Source: Setophaga petechia (lineage: Eukaryota > Chordata > Aves > Passeriformes > Parulidae). Taken from it: a stretch of DNA of 64,000 nt. The stretch spans positions 13,508,501-13,572,500 of the forward strand of contig JANCRA010000010.1 of NCBI GenBank assembly GCA_024362935.1. Reading direction: 5' to 3'. Under the pieces are notes generated by a model. The model saw nothing but the letters and a program-made list of their open reading frames with translations. It was not told the origin of the DNA and searched no databases. The translations under genes were made by a program, and so were the position numbers. This document shows positions 1 through 13,280 of the stretch, one piece after another; within the stretch, counting starts at the first letter, position 1; each line of letters begins with the position of its first letter.

Positions 1-3000
1 GTTGATAGGGAAGGCGTGTGAGACCCTGCCGCCGAACTTTTTAACAGAACATGCCTGATTCAGTAAAGGAAAAAAAAAAGGAAAAAAGAGGATGCAGCTT
101 GGAGTTTTAGTTCATTGGCATCAGATTATGTGGCCTCTTGGTTTTGCATGACTTTGAATCATGAAAATAAGTGGCAGAGAACTTTTGAGGATTATGTTGA
201 TGGTCATATTTGGATAAGGAAGCCCACATAAGACAGTATTGCTCACACTGTAGGACAGAAAGTCGCTTCTGGGAGCAGAATATGGGAGGTGCAGAGGTTA
301 TAGCTGTGGAAGGATAAGACCAGGAAGACTGAAACTTCTCATCACAGCTCCAGGTAGTGCAGAGAATGGGAACAGAGGCATATTTTTCCGTGTGGTCATG
401 TTTCCCAGCGCTGCCTCTGCCCAAGTTACATCTTTCTGGGAATGCTTTAAGTCAGATTTTAGGACTGGAACCCCTGCAGGATGCTGGTGTGGAAACTGCT
501 GCCAAGGAGCAGTTCTCAACTGTTTTTATGGGAGAGAGTGAGGAGGTGAGAACGTATCCTTGCTTGTAGGCAGGAAGGAGTACACTGGTAAAAGTTTGAG
601 AGCCAGTGATTTGGGAGACTGAAGTGCCCTGGGGGTTCAACATGGAGCCCTTAAAATAGCATGCCTCAACCTGAGCTGCACTATCAATTTATAGATACTT
701 GGAAGAGTGCACAAGCCTTTTGCATTTGTGTGGCCTTTAACTAAAGACACTAAAGCATTATTTACTGTGTTTCAGTGGCATTGAATTTGAATAGCTTATA
801 ATGTTACAGGAATGCCTTCAGTAACGTGGCTGTAGATTAACTTTCACTACAGCCAAGATCTGGAAGCTTCCTGTATAAATACATCTGAGGTGAACCTTTG
901 AAGAATAGATGACTGCTTGATGGAGTTAAGTGGGCTCTGTTTGACTGGAGAGGAGACTGGCTTGCTGGTTCAAACTTCTCTTGCAGTTTTATGGACTTGA
1001 GGATGCTGGGGTTCAAGATGGCCTGGAAGTTAAGAGGGAACAAGGATATTTGCAGGGTGAAAGTCAAGTTCTGAGCTTGTCACAAACTCGCTTTGTTGTG
1101 CAGTTCTTCTAATTTCCACCTCGGGCTTTGCTTGTATATGGAAATTGTGTGTTAAACTGGAATGGGTGTTCGTGACGCACAGTATATTCATTGTACAGCT
1201 TTGTGCAGGTTTTTGGTGCACAGTTGTGTTCCATGGCAGTTCAGGCTGACAGCCCTGTTCTTCCCAATGTCACTTTTGCCTCTCTTCTGGCCCAGCAGTG
1301 AACTATTCAGGAAGATTACCATTCAGAAAACAAGTGCATTTCATTTTTGAAAGGAAGAGTTTTCTGCTGGCTTCTGCCTGAACTGCTTGACTGTGGGGTC
1401 AGGTTAGCACCAGTGCAGGGAGGGATGGGGAGGCTGCACTGAAGCCGTGCCAGCTGAAGTCAGCTTGAAACTATTGCAGAACTGCACCCTGCGAGCGAGG
1501 TTACTCCGGGTGAAGTTACACGAGACAGCTGAGCATATCCAACTGCTCTGCTGCTGAATGGGGGAAGTTTTGTTCCCCCTTGCTCTCTCACCCAACGGGG
1601 AGTTCTGCCTTTTTGTCTGCCAGCTCTGGTTCCTGCTGGATTCCTTTTCTGAACTCCTCCGGCTTGCTAACCCAGCAGAAAGCTGTGTTGGGGTTATTTT
1701 ATGTTTTGGGTTTTGCTGGATTATTTTTTGCCAAGATAGTGAACTGAACTGGCTCACTGAGAGACTTGTCAGGCATCCAGAGCCCTCACAAAATAAATAG
1801 GGGAGAGCATATGGGTGGAAGTGCAGAGGATGTGGTGGGGACCGGAGAAGGGGAACAGGGTCTCCGCCTTTCGGTGCCGCGCCCAGCATGGCCAGCTCAG
1901 GCTGTCCCCTGTAAGTTCACGCTCCTCTGAAAGGAGAGTGAGCCACCATCCCTGCATGCCGACAGACCTGTGCCAGTCCCTGAGTTTGTGCCCTTGATCG
2001 CTGTGTGTGGAGCGCTTTATTTAGACAAACCCTTAGCTCCCTGCTTGAAAATTGGTGATGTAGTCTTGCCTTCATCTGTTCTTGTTTGTTTGAGAAGCTG
2101 GTCGAATGTGAGTTTTAATGCAGGCTTGATCTGTGATGGTGGAGAAGTGTTACAGCCTAAGCTTGGTGCTTAACTGTTTCAAACCAGCAAAATATTGTAG
2201 GTATACTTCTGCAGAAAGTCAGTACAACTGAAAGCTGGAGTGATGGCTCATTTTGGAAGATGGAAAAAGGTTAATTAGTATAAAAATATTACTAATCTGT
2301 GTAAAAATGCACCACACAATGCTTCATATATATATTTTTTTTTTCTTTTTTAACCTTGGATTTAGAAAGTCTTTGTTTTGTATTTGCTTGCCAGTTGTTA
2401 CGGGTAATGAAATATCAAGGTGTGCGGAAAATTATAAATTACTGAAGATACACTGTCAAATGTGTAAAAAAAGATCATGGTGTGAATTCCATATAACTTC
2501 ACTGAAAATAAATCAAGTACGACTGGAACAACACAAAAATGTAATTCAGCCAAGGTCAGTTCCAGCAGAAACTTCAATCCCATTTCTGTAATATGGAAAA
2601 CTTGGTTATAGGAAATTTGAAATAAAGCAATTGTCTGTGCACTACAGATCCTGTGTGCTGCTCTGTCTGCTCACTGCGAGCTGAGGCTTTGTCTCATACC
2701 TAGTGAGACTACTTGGTCTAACAGAACTTGAGGCAGCATTTTGGCTGTTTGTGTTTGAATAAAGGTATTTAAATGTTAGCATGTCATGACATCTCCAAAC
2801 GTGTATTGCTGTGCAAAAAAAATTCATGATGGGTGTGAGCAGTATGTCTCATAAGCAAGAAATCTCATCTGTTGCAAGGGTAATCTTTTATTTAATGAAA
2901 ACATTTGCAAACAGCCCCAAATCAATCATTTTGCCATAAGAGAACCAAGCAGAGTGTATGTGCTGCCTTATCTTTACAGCCGACAGCAGTTGAGAGTTTC

Positions 3001-6000
3001 TGCAGTGTGGAGCTGAATGCCCAGGTGAGCACTGGGTGATGTGTAAGGAGAGCTCTGGGGACTCCGAGTGCTTGTGTCTGCTCCCCACCCATGCCCCAGG
3101 CTAAGGACTCAGGCTTGGAACACATCATTTATCTGTGACAGGCTGGGCAGGAGGTAGAAAGTTATACTAGGACGTTGCCTTTTGGGGTATGCCATCCCAA
3201 ATCTGTCTCTTTAGATATGTTCCTTATCAGTAGGAAATCTCTGCTGAGGTTAAAGCTGTGACTTGTGAGATAGGCAAAGAAAATACCTTAACTCTACCCT
3301 GCAGTGGTGCTGTTTGGAGGGACTGTTTCTTGCCTGCTCTGCCTGAGGTGGGAGGCACTTGGATGCCCGAGTCCCAAGGCTTTTGGCATTCTTTCCACAC
3401 TTGTGGAAATCACCATTAGTGCTGCTAAGAGTGATGCTTGTTACCTTTCAGCTTAGCTCCTGAAACACTTGGAGCATGGTGTGGGTCACTCAAAGTCAAG
3501 AAGCTGAGCACAGAGGTGTTTGCATCTGACAACACAGGTTTGATCTCTGGTGGATTCTCTTTGGCCACTGCAGATTCAAAGTATCTTCTATGAAATGTTC
3601 AGGTACAGAATTTGTAAGAAGATTAAAAACTCCCAGACTGGGTAAAGACTTTCCCCACAGGCTGCCACAGAACAGCATAAGAGTTGAAATTGATGTGTCA
3701 CAGTTCCTGTTTCCTGCTCCTGCATTTCTAAGTCTTACATGTGCAGACAGCAGTAATAAATTAATAAAGAATAAAGCACTAGCATGTTCTAAAAGTGAGA
3801 CTATGCATTGAAACCTGCAGTCGTTAGTTAAGACTCTCTTGGGTGCAGCTTGGGACTGTCAGCTTGAAACTGGTCAGCAGAAATTTGTTGAATCACACAT
3901 GGAAAGAGAATCCCAGGGAGAATGAAATGGGATGTCCAAATGTTCATGTAAGTTCCATGGTTTTTGTAGAACTGTATGAAAGTGTAACCAGGATCCTCTC
4001 TGTGTAATCCTTCACTTGAAAATATTTAACAGTTTTTAAACAGTGTCTCACAGCAGAGATGGATGGGGAGCAGGCTGTTCTTGTGAGCAAAGTTTGTAGC
4101 TTTCTGTTGCTCTTCCAGTGTCAGAGTTTAGGCGTCATTCCTTTTTCTGAGTAATAGTGAAGCAGCCTGTTCCCATGAGAGTCACTGGGCTGAGGCAATA
4201 CTTGAAAGGAATTCTAAAATTTTCAATTTCACATGAAGAAAAGGTTGTGAAGGAAGAAAAAAGTAGCTTTGACACATATTTAAAAAATGTTGGAAACTTT
4301 TTGTTGAAGTTGTTGAGAGATGGTTGTTACTGAAATGGTACATGATTTTAAAATGTAGAAATTTGTCTTAAACAATTGGACTTCCTATGAAATTCTGTTA
4401 GTACTGAAAAGGTATCATTTAGCTTAGGATAAAATCTCTGCAGTTACACTGATCATTGCTGATTTTTGAAGTCTGACACTTCCCTCCCAGAATATGTGTG
4501 TGGGTCCTTAGTTTTTACTGACCAGGAATGAAATGTGTGAAATGGCCAGTGGCTGAAATGTTGTTCACCCTGAAAGTTCAAGATTAAATGCTGGCAAGCT
4601 GAAGGGCCCCCACTCCTGTTCTGCTTAGAGCTACATACAGCCCTGGCTTTCATGTCTAAAAGCACTGTGTGTGACATCTCAGGAGTGGTATTTTGATTTT
4701 ACTGGTAAAAATATTAAAGGCACAAAAAAGGACTTGGCATAGGACATCTTATAAGCAGTTTGGGGGTGTTTTTGGCTTTTGGTCTAGTGGTGCAAATTGC
4801 AGTTTTAGGTGGCTCTCTCACCCACACCAGTCACCACCTCTGCCTACATGTCCATGATCTGTAGTGTTGTGTTCCTTCTGTATGTACCTTCACTTTCTTT
4901 CAGTAAAGCTGTCAGTGGCTTTAATGCTGCCGTTAGTAGGTGTGGTGGGGAGTGCATTACGTAGTGGATACAGGTGAAAACGTCTGTGTGAGTTGATGGG
5001 GAAGCATGGTAGTATGAGCCAGGGTGTTTTCCCTGCCTGTTGTCACTAGCTTTGTAATGCTCCAAGGTAGTTTGGGTTATGAACAATGCTGCTACTGATT
5101 TGTAGCCACAGGATTGATAAGCTGTGTAAAGGGGCCTTCAGAGTACTTTGGCAAACTGTTTGTATATGTAGTGCACACAAAATCTATCGACATTACTCAG
5201 GAAGATAATTCCTGTCTGTGCTGTTTTCCTTCTGTATTCAGATCATTCTCCTATCCAACTCTTACCCAGCTGAGGTCTCGATAGTTCTCAGTTTTTCCAT
5301 AATGACAAAATCAAATTAGCCCTATGAGTGGTGCATGTGAGATTCCTTTTGGTTAAAGCACATTGCCCTAAATATTTCCAGGCTGTTTTTTTTTCTTGCG
5401 AGAATTCAACGTCCTGTGTTTGAAAGAGAAAGGAGAAAAGATGCAGATGAGGAAACGCTGTTGTTTAAGGTACAGGGAGGAACAAGTAACTTGTTTCTAG
5501 AACATAATCTGTCCAGCTGTGACTTAGTCATCTTCAGTCTTATATAAAATGCATCCAGTCTAAATAGTTGAGCATCTCCCTCCTGAATGCGGCAAACCTT
5601 TTATGCTTATGTGAAGATGTGAAGCTGTAACAGACGCAAGGCATCATCTTAGGAGTACCTTCATACTTGGGAACCTGCAGCATCCATCATACTGTCAAGC
5701 CTCATTTACTCATGTGATGGGATTTTTTTTATTTTATTCCGTTCCACATTTTTTTCAAGCTTAAAGAGATTCCTTGCTGTTGGCAGAGAATACAGCACTA
5801 ATAATTCCAGACAGGAGAGCAGAGAACGTAACGTGAGAACAGGGGTGACTCTTGAATCAAACTGAAGGTTTTGTTCATCTCTGACAGGGCCAAAAATTGA
5901 TGTTTGAGGAAGAATGTAAGGTGAGGAGATCACAGGATCTTGGCTAATGTTACTAATTTCAGTGTAGTAGTTCCTGCTGTTACATTACATGCAGCCCTGC

Positions 6001-7565
6001 TCTTAGTCACTTGGATTTCACATAGCTGTTCTTCAAGGAAAGAGGGATAACTTGAGTATTATGAAATGCTTTTATATGGATAAATGTATTTCCACACAGG
6101 TCCTTTGTTTATATAATTATGGAGGTTTTGGAGGGGTGGGGGAGATTTTTCTTAGTGACAAGCAGGAACTTGTAAGCTTTGTAGGAACTGGCATGTGTGA
6201 GTTGAGAGATAATTCTGTGCTAGTTAAGGGATGATGGACAGCCTTGTTTAGGTAGTCAAGAAAACTGATATTGTACAACAACACTGCTGAGTGTGTTGTT
6301 AAATAAATGTATTGATAAAGAGAGGTGTTGATAAATCTTACGACTGTGGACATGGAAGATGACTTTTAAAATTCTGTCAATACATTTCCCATTAATACAC
6401 ATTTCATGAAACTGGGGAAGCTGGCATCTTCAGTCACATATGTATGCAAGGAAAGGTCTCCTTAGGAGGAGGGGTACTTGGAGCTGTGCTTCACTTGGGT
6501 AGTTGGAGCCATTCTTCAAAGGCTTCTGAGAAAGTGTTTGATGTAGTTTTAGTTCTAAAAAAAAAGTTCTACAGGTTTTTTCATAAGAACTACAAGTACA
6601 CTGTGCTCACTGTGAAGACTTAATGGCTTGGGTTGATGCTGCTTGGGGACCTCAAGGCTGCAGTGCACTGCATGATTTCTGTGGTAAATCCATATACTGT
6701 TTTTCAGGCTGTGCTTGACAAACATGGCCTAGCTCTCATGTAAGCTGCAACGCCAAGTGTAAAAATGACTAGGTGAGATTTTCCATTCTTTGTTAGGTGG
6801 AAATTCAGATCATCAGAAGGTTATTTTTGGCCTTAAAATACATAGTTATGCAAAGACTTAGTGGCCCTGGAGAAGAAATGAGCAATGCCCTGAGCAACTG
6901 ATCCAAGTTGGCCCCTGCTTTGGGGGTAGGGAGACAGTGTTCCAGTCAGTTTAACTTTCAGTGGGCCCTTCAAATCTGGAGTATTCAGTGCTTGAGTGCA
7001 AGACTGGGTGTAGGAGGTCTGGGGGGAGATGCCTGTTTTAGGTGGAGAGGGCAAAAGATGGGAGGAACAAGGCCATACTCTGATACTAGAAATGTGGAGA
7101 AATTGCATTAACAGTGGAGACCTGAAATATCTGAGACTGGAACTTGGCAAGGACACACCTAGATTTATAGATGTTTGTGAGATGAAATCAGATTTTAATT
7201 CACTGTTCTTTAGATTCTTTTTATCTGCATAGCATAAAATATTTGATGATTCTTGATCACTAGAGAGGTGCTAGTGGGTAATAAAGTATATTTAGGGATC
7301 TCTGGTTGTTTTGCCACATTTCTACAAAAGATGTGAATCCATCCAGATGCAAGGTGATGCATTTACCTATATAGTGTGAGACAGCATTTTGGAAAGCAGC
7401 AGCTCAAAGGGTTTTAAGGTCTTTACAGCTTGTTGCCTTTACATTGTACTTGGGCCATTATTTTATTTAAAAGTGTTAATGTGATTCCTGGACATATTGA
7501 AGAGGAGGTGAAAAAAGTGGGAGAAAGGAATGTGAAGCAAAATAAGTAATCTTATAAACACAGCA

Positions 7566-7832
7566 GTGTTGAGACTGATACTGGAATTGAATTTTGGTTT
7601 CCATGCTTCAAGAAGAATGCCAGTGTATTTGGAGACAATTCAAAGGACAGCTGCAGAAATGATCCAGGGACTGGAAAATAAGCCTCATGATGTGAGGTTT
7701 AAAGGAGCTCAACTTACTCAGCTTATTGAAAAGACAATTGAGAGAGGACTTGATCTTTCTGTAAAAGGACTTGTGAGATTTGCTGACAAAGACATAGCAA
7801 TATCAACTGAGGTTAGACAAATTCAATTTTGA
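7566..7832 (+). mobile_element. Decayed LINE (CR1-like) ORF2 C-terminal remnant
   Basis: An 88-codon open frame contains a stretch (about 7,623-7,760) with the pattern IQR-x-A-x-x-MI-x-GLE, later a Leu-x-x-Leu-x-Glu-Lys block, then ERGLDL. This follows the conserved C-terminal tail of CR1/jockey-type LINE reverse-transcriptase proteins (QRRATKMIRGLE ... LEKRRLRGDL). No RT catalytic motif lies next to it, so it is an old fragment and not a gene. The residues after position 7,760 do not match the family. The match is partial and made by eye. Confidence 0.4.
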
Positions 7833-9086
7833 AGTACAGTTTCTTAGCAATGGTAGTAATTAAACATCGGATTTGTTTACAGGCAAGGGGAAAGGAGCAA
7901 ACATTCATCTTAGTCTTTTATGAAAGGCCCAACTTAGTTATTTTTTGAGAAAATACATTGCAATTTATTTTTTAAAATTATGATAATACACCTTTCCTGA
8001 CACTGGAGTTTCAGAATCTTTGGAGATTTTGTGCCATGATCAGTTGGTGCAAGTTCAGGTGCATGAATTTGCAGTCACAGCCAAGATCATGAAATTAAGA
8101 TGAATTTAGAGGAGAAATAGTTAAGCTGGTGCTAGAATACTGCCTTGCATAACACACATGAGATGTGAAGGGAACTCTGAAATTTAATGCTTTGTGGTCT
8201 GCATCGTTTGAACGCAGCTCTTTCCCATACTGTGTTTCTTCAGATGTTTAAGATATGGTTAAGGCTTTCTGAAAGCCCCTACAGAGAAGCCCTGATGTAA
8301 CTGTGTACACTCACAGTATTCAGATGAGCATTCCTGCATTCCGGTTGGCCGCAGCAGAAGTCTGTAAATCTTTTTCATCCTTTTTTAGAAACAGTATGAA
8401 AAAAACTGCACAATGGCAATATGATTATAATTCTTCTGAGAGTAAGCACAAACTCTCCTGGTAGGTTTCATTCTTAAATGAATGTAGGATATTATCTATC
8501 TCTCAAGTTAACTGGACTTGTTCAGAAAGTTTAGTTGTGTTTGAAACAAATAATTGTAAGAAGTGGTGTTCTGATGGCACTTTTTTTGCTGGTTTGCTGG
8601 TTTTCATGCTGTCCAAATGAGAGTACTTTAGCAATTCTACTTGTGCATCACATTGTAAATTCACCTGGGGAATCGAGTGACTCAGTTTGGTAATGGCTCC
8701 AGATCATGCTTCTACTTTTTATTTGCAGTTGTGCATTCCACCACTCCCTTCACGGCTGCCAAGTTTCTGTATTTCCATAGATTACCTTGTTCCAGATGCC
8801 TTTGCAGACATGCAGAGCTCTTAAATTCCCTTCTGGTAGCTCTCAAAATCTGCTGCTTTGTGCAGGTGGAGCTCTCCCAGTTGGTTCTGCCCGAGTGCAT
8901 GCTCGTCCTTGCCTGTGCAGAGGAGGACCTTGAGCTACCTGGGCTGCTCTTTTCTCCTGTGTGGCTGCATTCCTGCCTCTCCTCTCTTCCTCCTCCAGGT
9001 CCAGTCAGGGAGGAGCCCCATTGTTGTCACTTCTGCAGCTGTGCAGTACGAAAATGCTTCTGTGTCCTATGGAAGAAAAGGCAGCA

Positions 9087-9119
9087 GAACATTTTCTGAA
9101 CATTTTCTGAACATTTTCT
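9087..9119. repeat. 11 bp tandem repeat, 3 copies
   Basis: Three exact consecutive copies of GAACATTTTCT fill 33 bp. It is a local microsatellite-type duplication with no visible gene context. Confidence 0.85.
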
Positions 9120-10825
9120 ATTAATTTGTCACATAAATTGTGCTGTTTCTGAGGTGGGAGAGAAGTTGTCTGGCAGCTGGAAGTTTCCTTGCTTAGGGCT
9201 AGAGGGATAGCAAACTGCAGGAACGTGTTGGGGCACTACAGAGCACAAAGCAAAGACCTCCAGCTTCGAGATCAAGTGCAGCAACCCCTGCTACTCACCT
9301 TGTCCAGACAGCCCTGTCTGCCTTAACCTGCAGGAGCAGCTTGCAGGAAGAAGTCACAGCTGCACACAAAAGAGGTTGTGAGGGCTCAGTTCAAGAGCAG
9401 GGAAATCTCCCTCTTCCTTGTCTTCCCTCTCAGATGTGTCACTGTCCCCCTCTCCACAGGATCACGAGGCTGATGGAGAGGACCTGCTGGAGAAGGGCTG
9501 TCAGTCTGTTCAGCTTGAGCAACTTTTCGTATTTCAACCCCTTTGTTTCATCCTATTGTTGTACATACATGTGCTTAGTTGCATTTATGATAATAATTAA
9601 AAATACCCTGAATGTATTACTCTGCTTGTAATTCAACATTCAAAAAAGATGGAGGTAGCAGATAGTATTACAAAGATGTGTTACAGAACCACTCACTCAG
9701 CATCACTTTCGTGTGAGCTCTAGGTGAGCACTCTTGGCCAACTGTTTGATGTAAATGCTCCTGTGTTACCACCCACAAGTAGTTAAGGTGGTTGATGGTG
9801 TGCTGTGCTCTTCTCAAAGGAAGAAATAACTAATTTATGTGCAAGTCATCAGAAATAAATCAGGTTTAAGTGATTTTTGTCTTTTTCAGTCACTGGTTGC
9901 AGGTGTTTGACTGCTAATTTCTGGTCATCTGCATTTACTTTGAAAATGTGCTCAACTGGATTATCTGCTTTTTATCTTGTTAATAAAAAAGTGGGCTATT
10001 CAAAAAAGTGATCGTGGCTCTCAGCACTGTCTTGCCAAGCTCTGCTTTTCTTGCCAGTAGTTAGGAAGTTGGTATTTGGGAGTTTCCTGAATAAGCCTTA
10101 CATTTTCTCTGCGACTGTAAGAGTAAGTCTGTGATTATATTGTTTTACAAAAAAAATGTACCAAAATAACTTTTAAAAATTTATTTTCCTTAAGTCTAGT
10201 TGGGCCAATGTATTGCTGGCTGCTGTCCTGTTCTGTAAATCTGACTACTGGATGAACATCCTCTCTACATGGAGGATACAACATGCAGAGCTGGGGCATG
10301 CCAAGTCAGTAGTACCTGCATTTTGGGACCAGTACATATCTTACCAGTGCCAAAATACCATATAGTGTGAGATACAACTCACCCAGAAAAGTGAAACACG
10401 ATAAAGAACATCTCTTGGACATTGTTCAGCGTCATTGAGTGGCTGGAAGCCCCAGAAGGGGAACTAAGGGTTTTTGGCTGATGCTGCCTTTGGGCCTCAT
10501 GAGTGCTCTCCACCATTGTCCTACTGACTCAGTCTGCTCTCTAACAGGTTTTGGGCTGGGAAAAGCACATTTGCCAGAATTATATGAATTTGCTAGGGGT
10601 CCCAGAACCATGACCATGAGTGCAACTGGGCACCAGGTCCTGGCCATGTGCTACAGTTGGTGATGTCTCCTAGAAAGATGTCCCTGAGACAGCGATGTCG
10701 TGGGACAGTGCAGTGGGCTGAGCCTTGAAACGTATCTCAACGTGGGAATATTGCCAAAATCCTGTAAAATTCACTGGATTTTAATGCATAACAGTGATTA
10801 TGTAGCTCGGTAATGGATCTGACTC

Positions 10826-11960
10826 TTGTCATGTGCAGCACGGGTTGCAGGTGATTTTGTCACCCGGTTTCTCACTCGAGGCCCATCGGACAGACCGGTG
10901 TTTGTGGAACGTGGCTCAAGAGCGTTACACAAGCCTGGAGTAACTTCCTTACAACACGGAGAAAAATGTATTTGCATGATCTCGAGCCCAGGTGCAAGGC
11001 TGCAAAACTTGCCAGTCACAAACCACAGAGGCCCGGTTGGAGCTGGAATGGCACTCAGTGATGGTTTGGGCAGGGGTGAAGGGTCAAAACGAGTCCTGGA
11101 ATGGAAAGCAGGGCTGAACCTTCGCGTGGGAGCTGCGGCTCCATAATTGCCACACTGTGTGATGTTGCCATGGCTGCCCGGGCAGTCCCTGCGTGGTTTC
11201 CTGATGTGTGAGAGCAGGCCGAGGCTGCCGGCGAGCGCAGAGCTGCCCTACGTGTTTGGGGAGCTCAGGCGTGCGCTGGCAAGCCGCGGTGATGGGAGGA
11301 TCCCTGTGTGGGAGACTGGAGGCTTTGAGCTCAGTCTTTTCCCCGTCTCTTCCCTCCCAACAGATCAGAGAACAGGCTGTGATTTTTGCAGGACTTTAAA
11401 ACACCCTTTTTTTTTACATCTTTCTCTCCATTGCAAAGTTCTTCATTCTGCCTTAAGCCGGGGTCGTGCTAGGAGCGAGGCTGCAGTGTGAAATGGAGAA
11501 TCCTAAGGGCACGAAGGAACGCCTGGGGGGGCTTGCTGGGCCTGGGGGACTCAGGCATGTTTTGATCCCAGAGCCTTTGGCTGCCTTGCCATCTGCATAG
11601 CCTGTGAATAGTTTTCTCTGGCACAGACCTTGTTCCTTAGTGTTGCATCATCTCTGGGAGAAAGGCCAGGTCCGGAGCCCCAGCACAAAGGCTTTCTGAA
11701 GCCGATGAAGCTTGTTCTGTGTGCGGAGCGTCTCTCTCCTTCCTGTCGTCCTTTCCACGAGATTCCTGAAGCGGCCTCCGTCCACAGCCCCCTCGTCAAC
11801 AGCTGCTTTTTCTCCGCCGCTTCCTGCACACCTGGCTGATGCAACGTCTGCCTTGGAAGCGCTGCCGGAGTCTCCTCTGCAGCTGGGTTGTTCGCCCCGG
11901 CGGGGAGTGGCCGGGCAGGCAGCCTTGTCACGTGGAGGCCCTAAATAGATGTATAAAGGA
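10826..11960. promoter_or_regulatory. CpG-enriched patch, possible alternative promoter
   Basis: CpG dinucleotides are clearly commoner here than in the surrounding AT-rich DNA, densest at about 11,720-11,940. The patch contains an exact octamer motif ATTTGCAT (10,970-10,977) and ends with a TATAAAGG (11,952-11,959). It lies about 8-9 kb upstream of the SETD5 start codon, on the same side as the 5'-UTR. Open frames run across it on both strands, as expected of GC-rich DNA, but none is recognisable. A promoter or unmethylated island is only a possibility; it could equally be a GC-rich relic. Confidence 0.25.
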
Positions 11961-13199
11961 CGTACAGCGAGACCTCGAGGCACAGGCAGAGAGTATTTAG
12001 TGGGATTATGAAGAAATCTTTTTTCCGATACTGGGACTGGAGGTTGCAGTCCTACTCCTGGCAACTTGTTAGTGGTTAGGCTTCCACTGGTTGTAAGTTC
12101 GGGATACTGCTCTGTGCCAGTAAATCCTGCTGATTCCCCTTCTATATTCAGCGACTTCCCGTGACTCTGGACTGTCTGAATTCTCATGGGAACTGTAATT
12201 CTCTGGCTTTGGATTTGATCCTAGTTATTGCCCTTTATTGCCGAGTTTCCCTCTGACCTTGCATGTGGTACAGGCTTTTCTCTCTGAAATACCTTCAAAA
12301 CACAATTTCAAGGTCTAAAGGTTTTTTTCTTTTTGTGGGGGGGTTTGTCTGACAAGCTTTTAAATTTAATGTTTGTCTGCTTAGGAAAGTTTAATAGTTG
12401 CACGAATGAAACCATTCATGTGAATACTATTGCATCCACAAGCAACAAAATTTAGAACAAGGAATCACTTTGGTCTGCTGAGATTGAACCAATGTTATTT
12501 ACATTATTTAAATTAATCTTGAATCTTACTTGATCTGTAGCCGTTTTCTGCTGTAGGCAGGTCTCTTAAAACCTGAAAACATAGGGATATATATGGACAA
12601 GGTGTGATGGACTGAGCAGTGGTATTTCCAATATTGCTTTTCCTAGTTATCAGCACCATTGAAGAAATTTATTGGCCCTAGAACAGTGTCTAAATGGGAA
12701 TATGTATTTTACCTGTTTCTGCTTTTAGTCCAGTCTTCTTGGCATCAGCTGCAATTGATGAGACATGGCAGTGTTTCCTTCCTGCCACCTGTTTTGGCAA
12801 AGACTTAGAGGAGATGGTCACAGCAGTAACATCAGCTGCCACAGCTGGATTCACTGGAGGTTGGTTGTCAAACTCTTAATCTCAGAGTATCTGTTCTGAA
12901 CCTTTTTGTTTGCATTTTTGTGACATACAGGCATTTGACTGTTCTCCTTCACCTCATGGGAAAAGAGAGCAGCAACCTCACAGTATAGGACCAGCATAGC
13001 AATTAGGATGTGTTCCCTGCACTGCAGAATAGTTTTGCCCCATGACTGTTACAAAATCAAAAGTTTGTGGAACTGGAAGAGAAAAAAGATATTTTTCCTC
13101 TCTCCTCTTCCATGTACTTTAGTAATTTTTGTGTCTTCAACTGTGGTGCCTTATGTGTAGTCCTTTTTTTCTCTTATATTACTATATATTTTCCAGAAA

Positions 13200-13280
13200 A
13201 TAGTAGAGAACTGTATTTGCAAAAGTAAAATGTAATAAATATAATAAAATATACTAAATTTTAAAATAGAATTTTAAATG
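13200..13280. repeat. AT-rich low-complexity run
   Basis: Almost pure A/T sequence built from irregular ATAAAATAT-type words. No gene signal is visible. Confidence 0.6.

Noticed and set aside
8677..9099. A 140-codon + strand frame rich in Cys and Leu
   Set aside because: No recognisable domain or splice context; T-rich sequence gives Leu/Phe/Cys codons by chance.
11648..12187. A 179-codon - strand frame
   Set aside because: Lies in the CpG-rich patch; its peptide is low in family-like patterns and lacks support.
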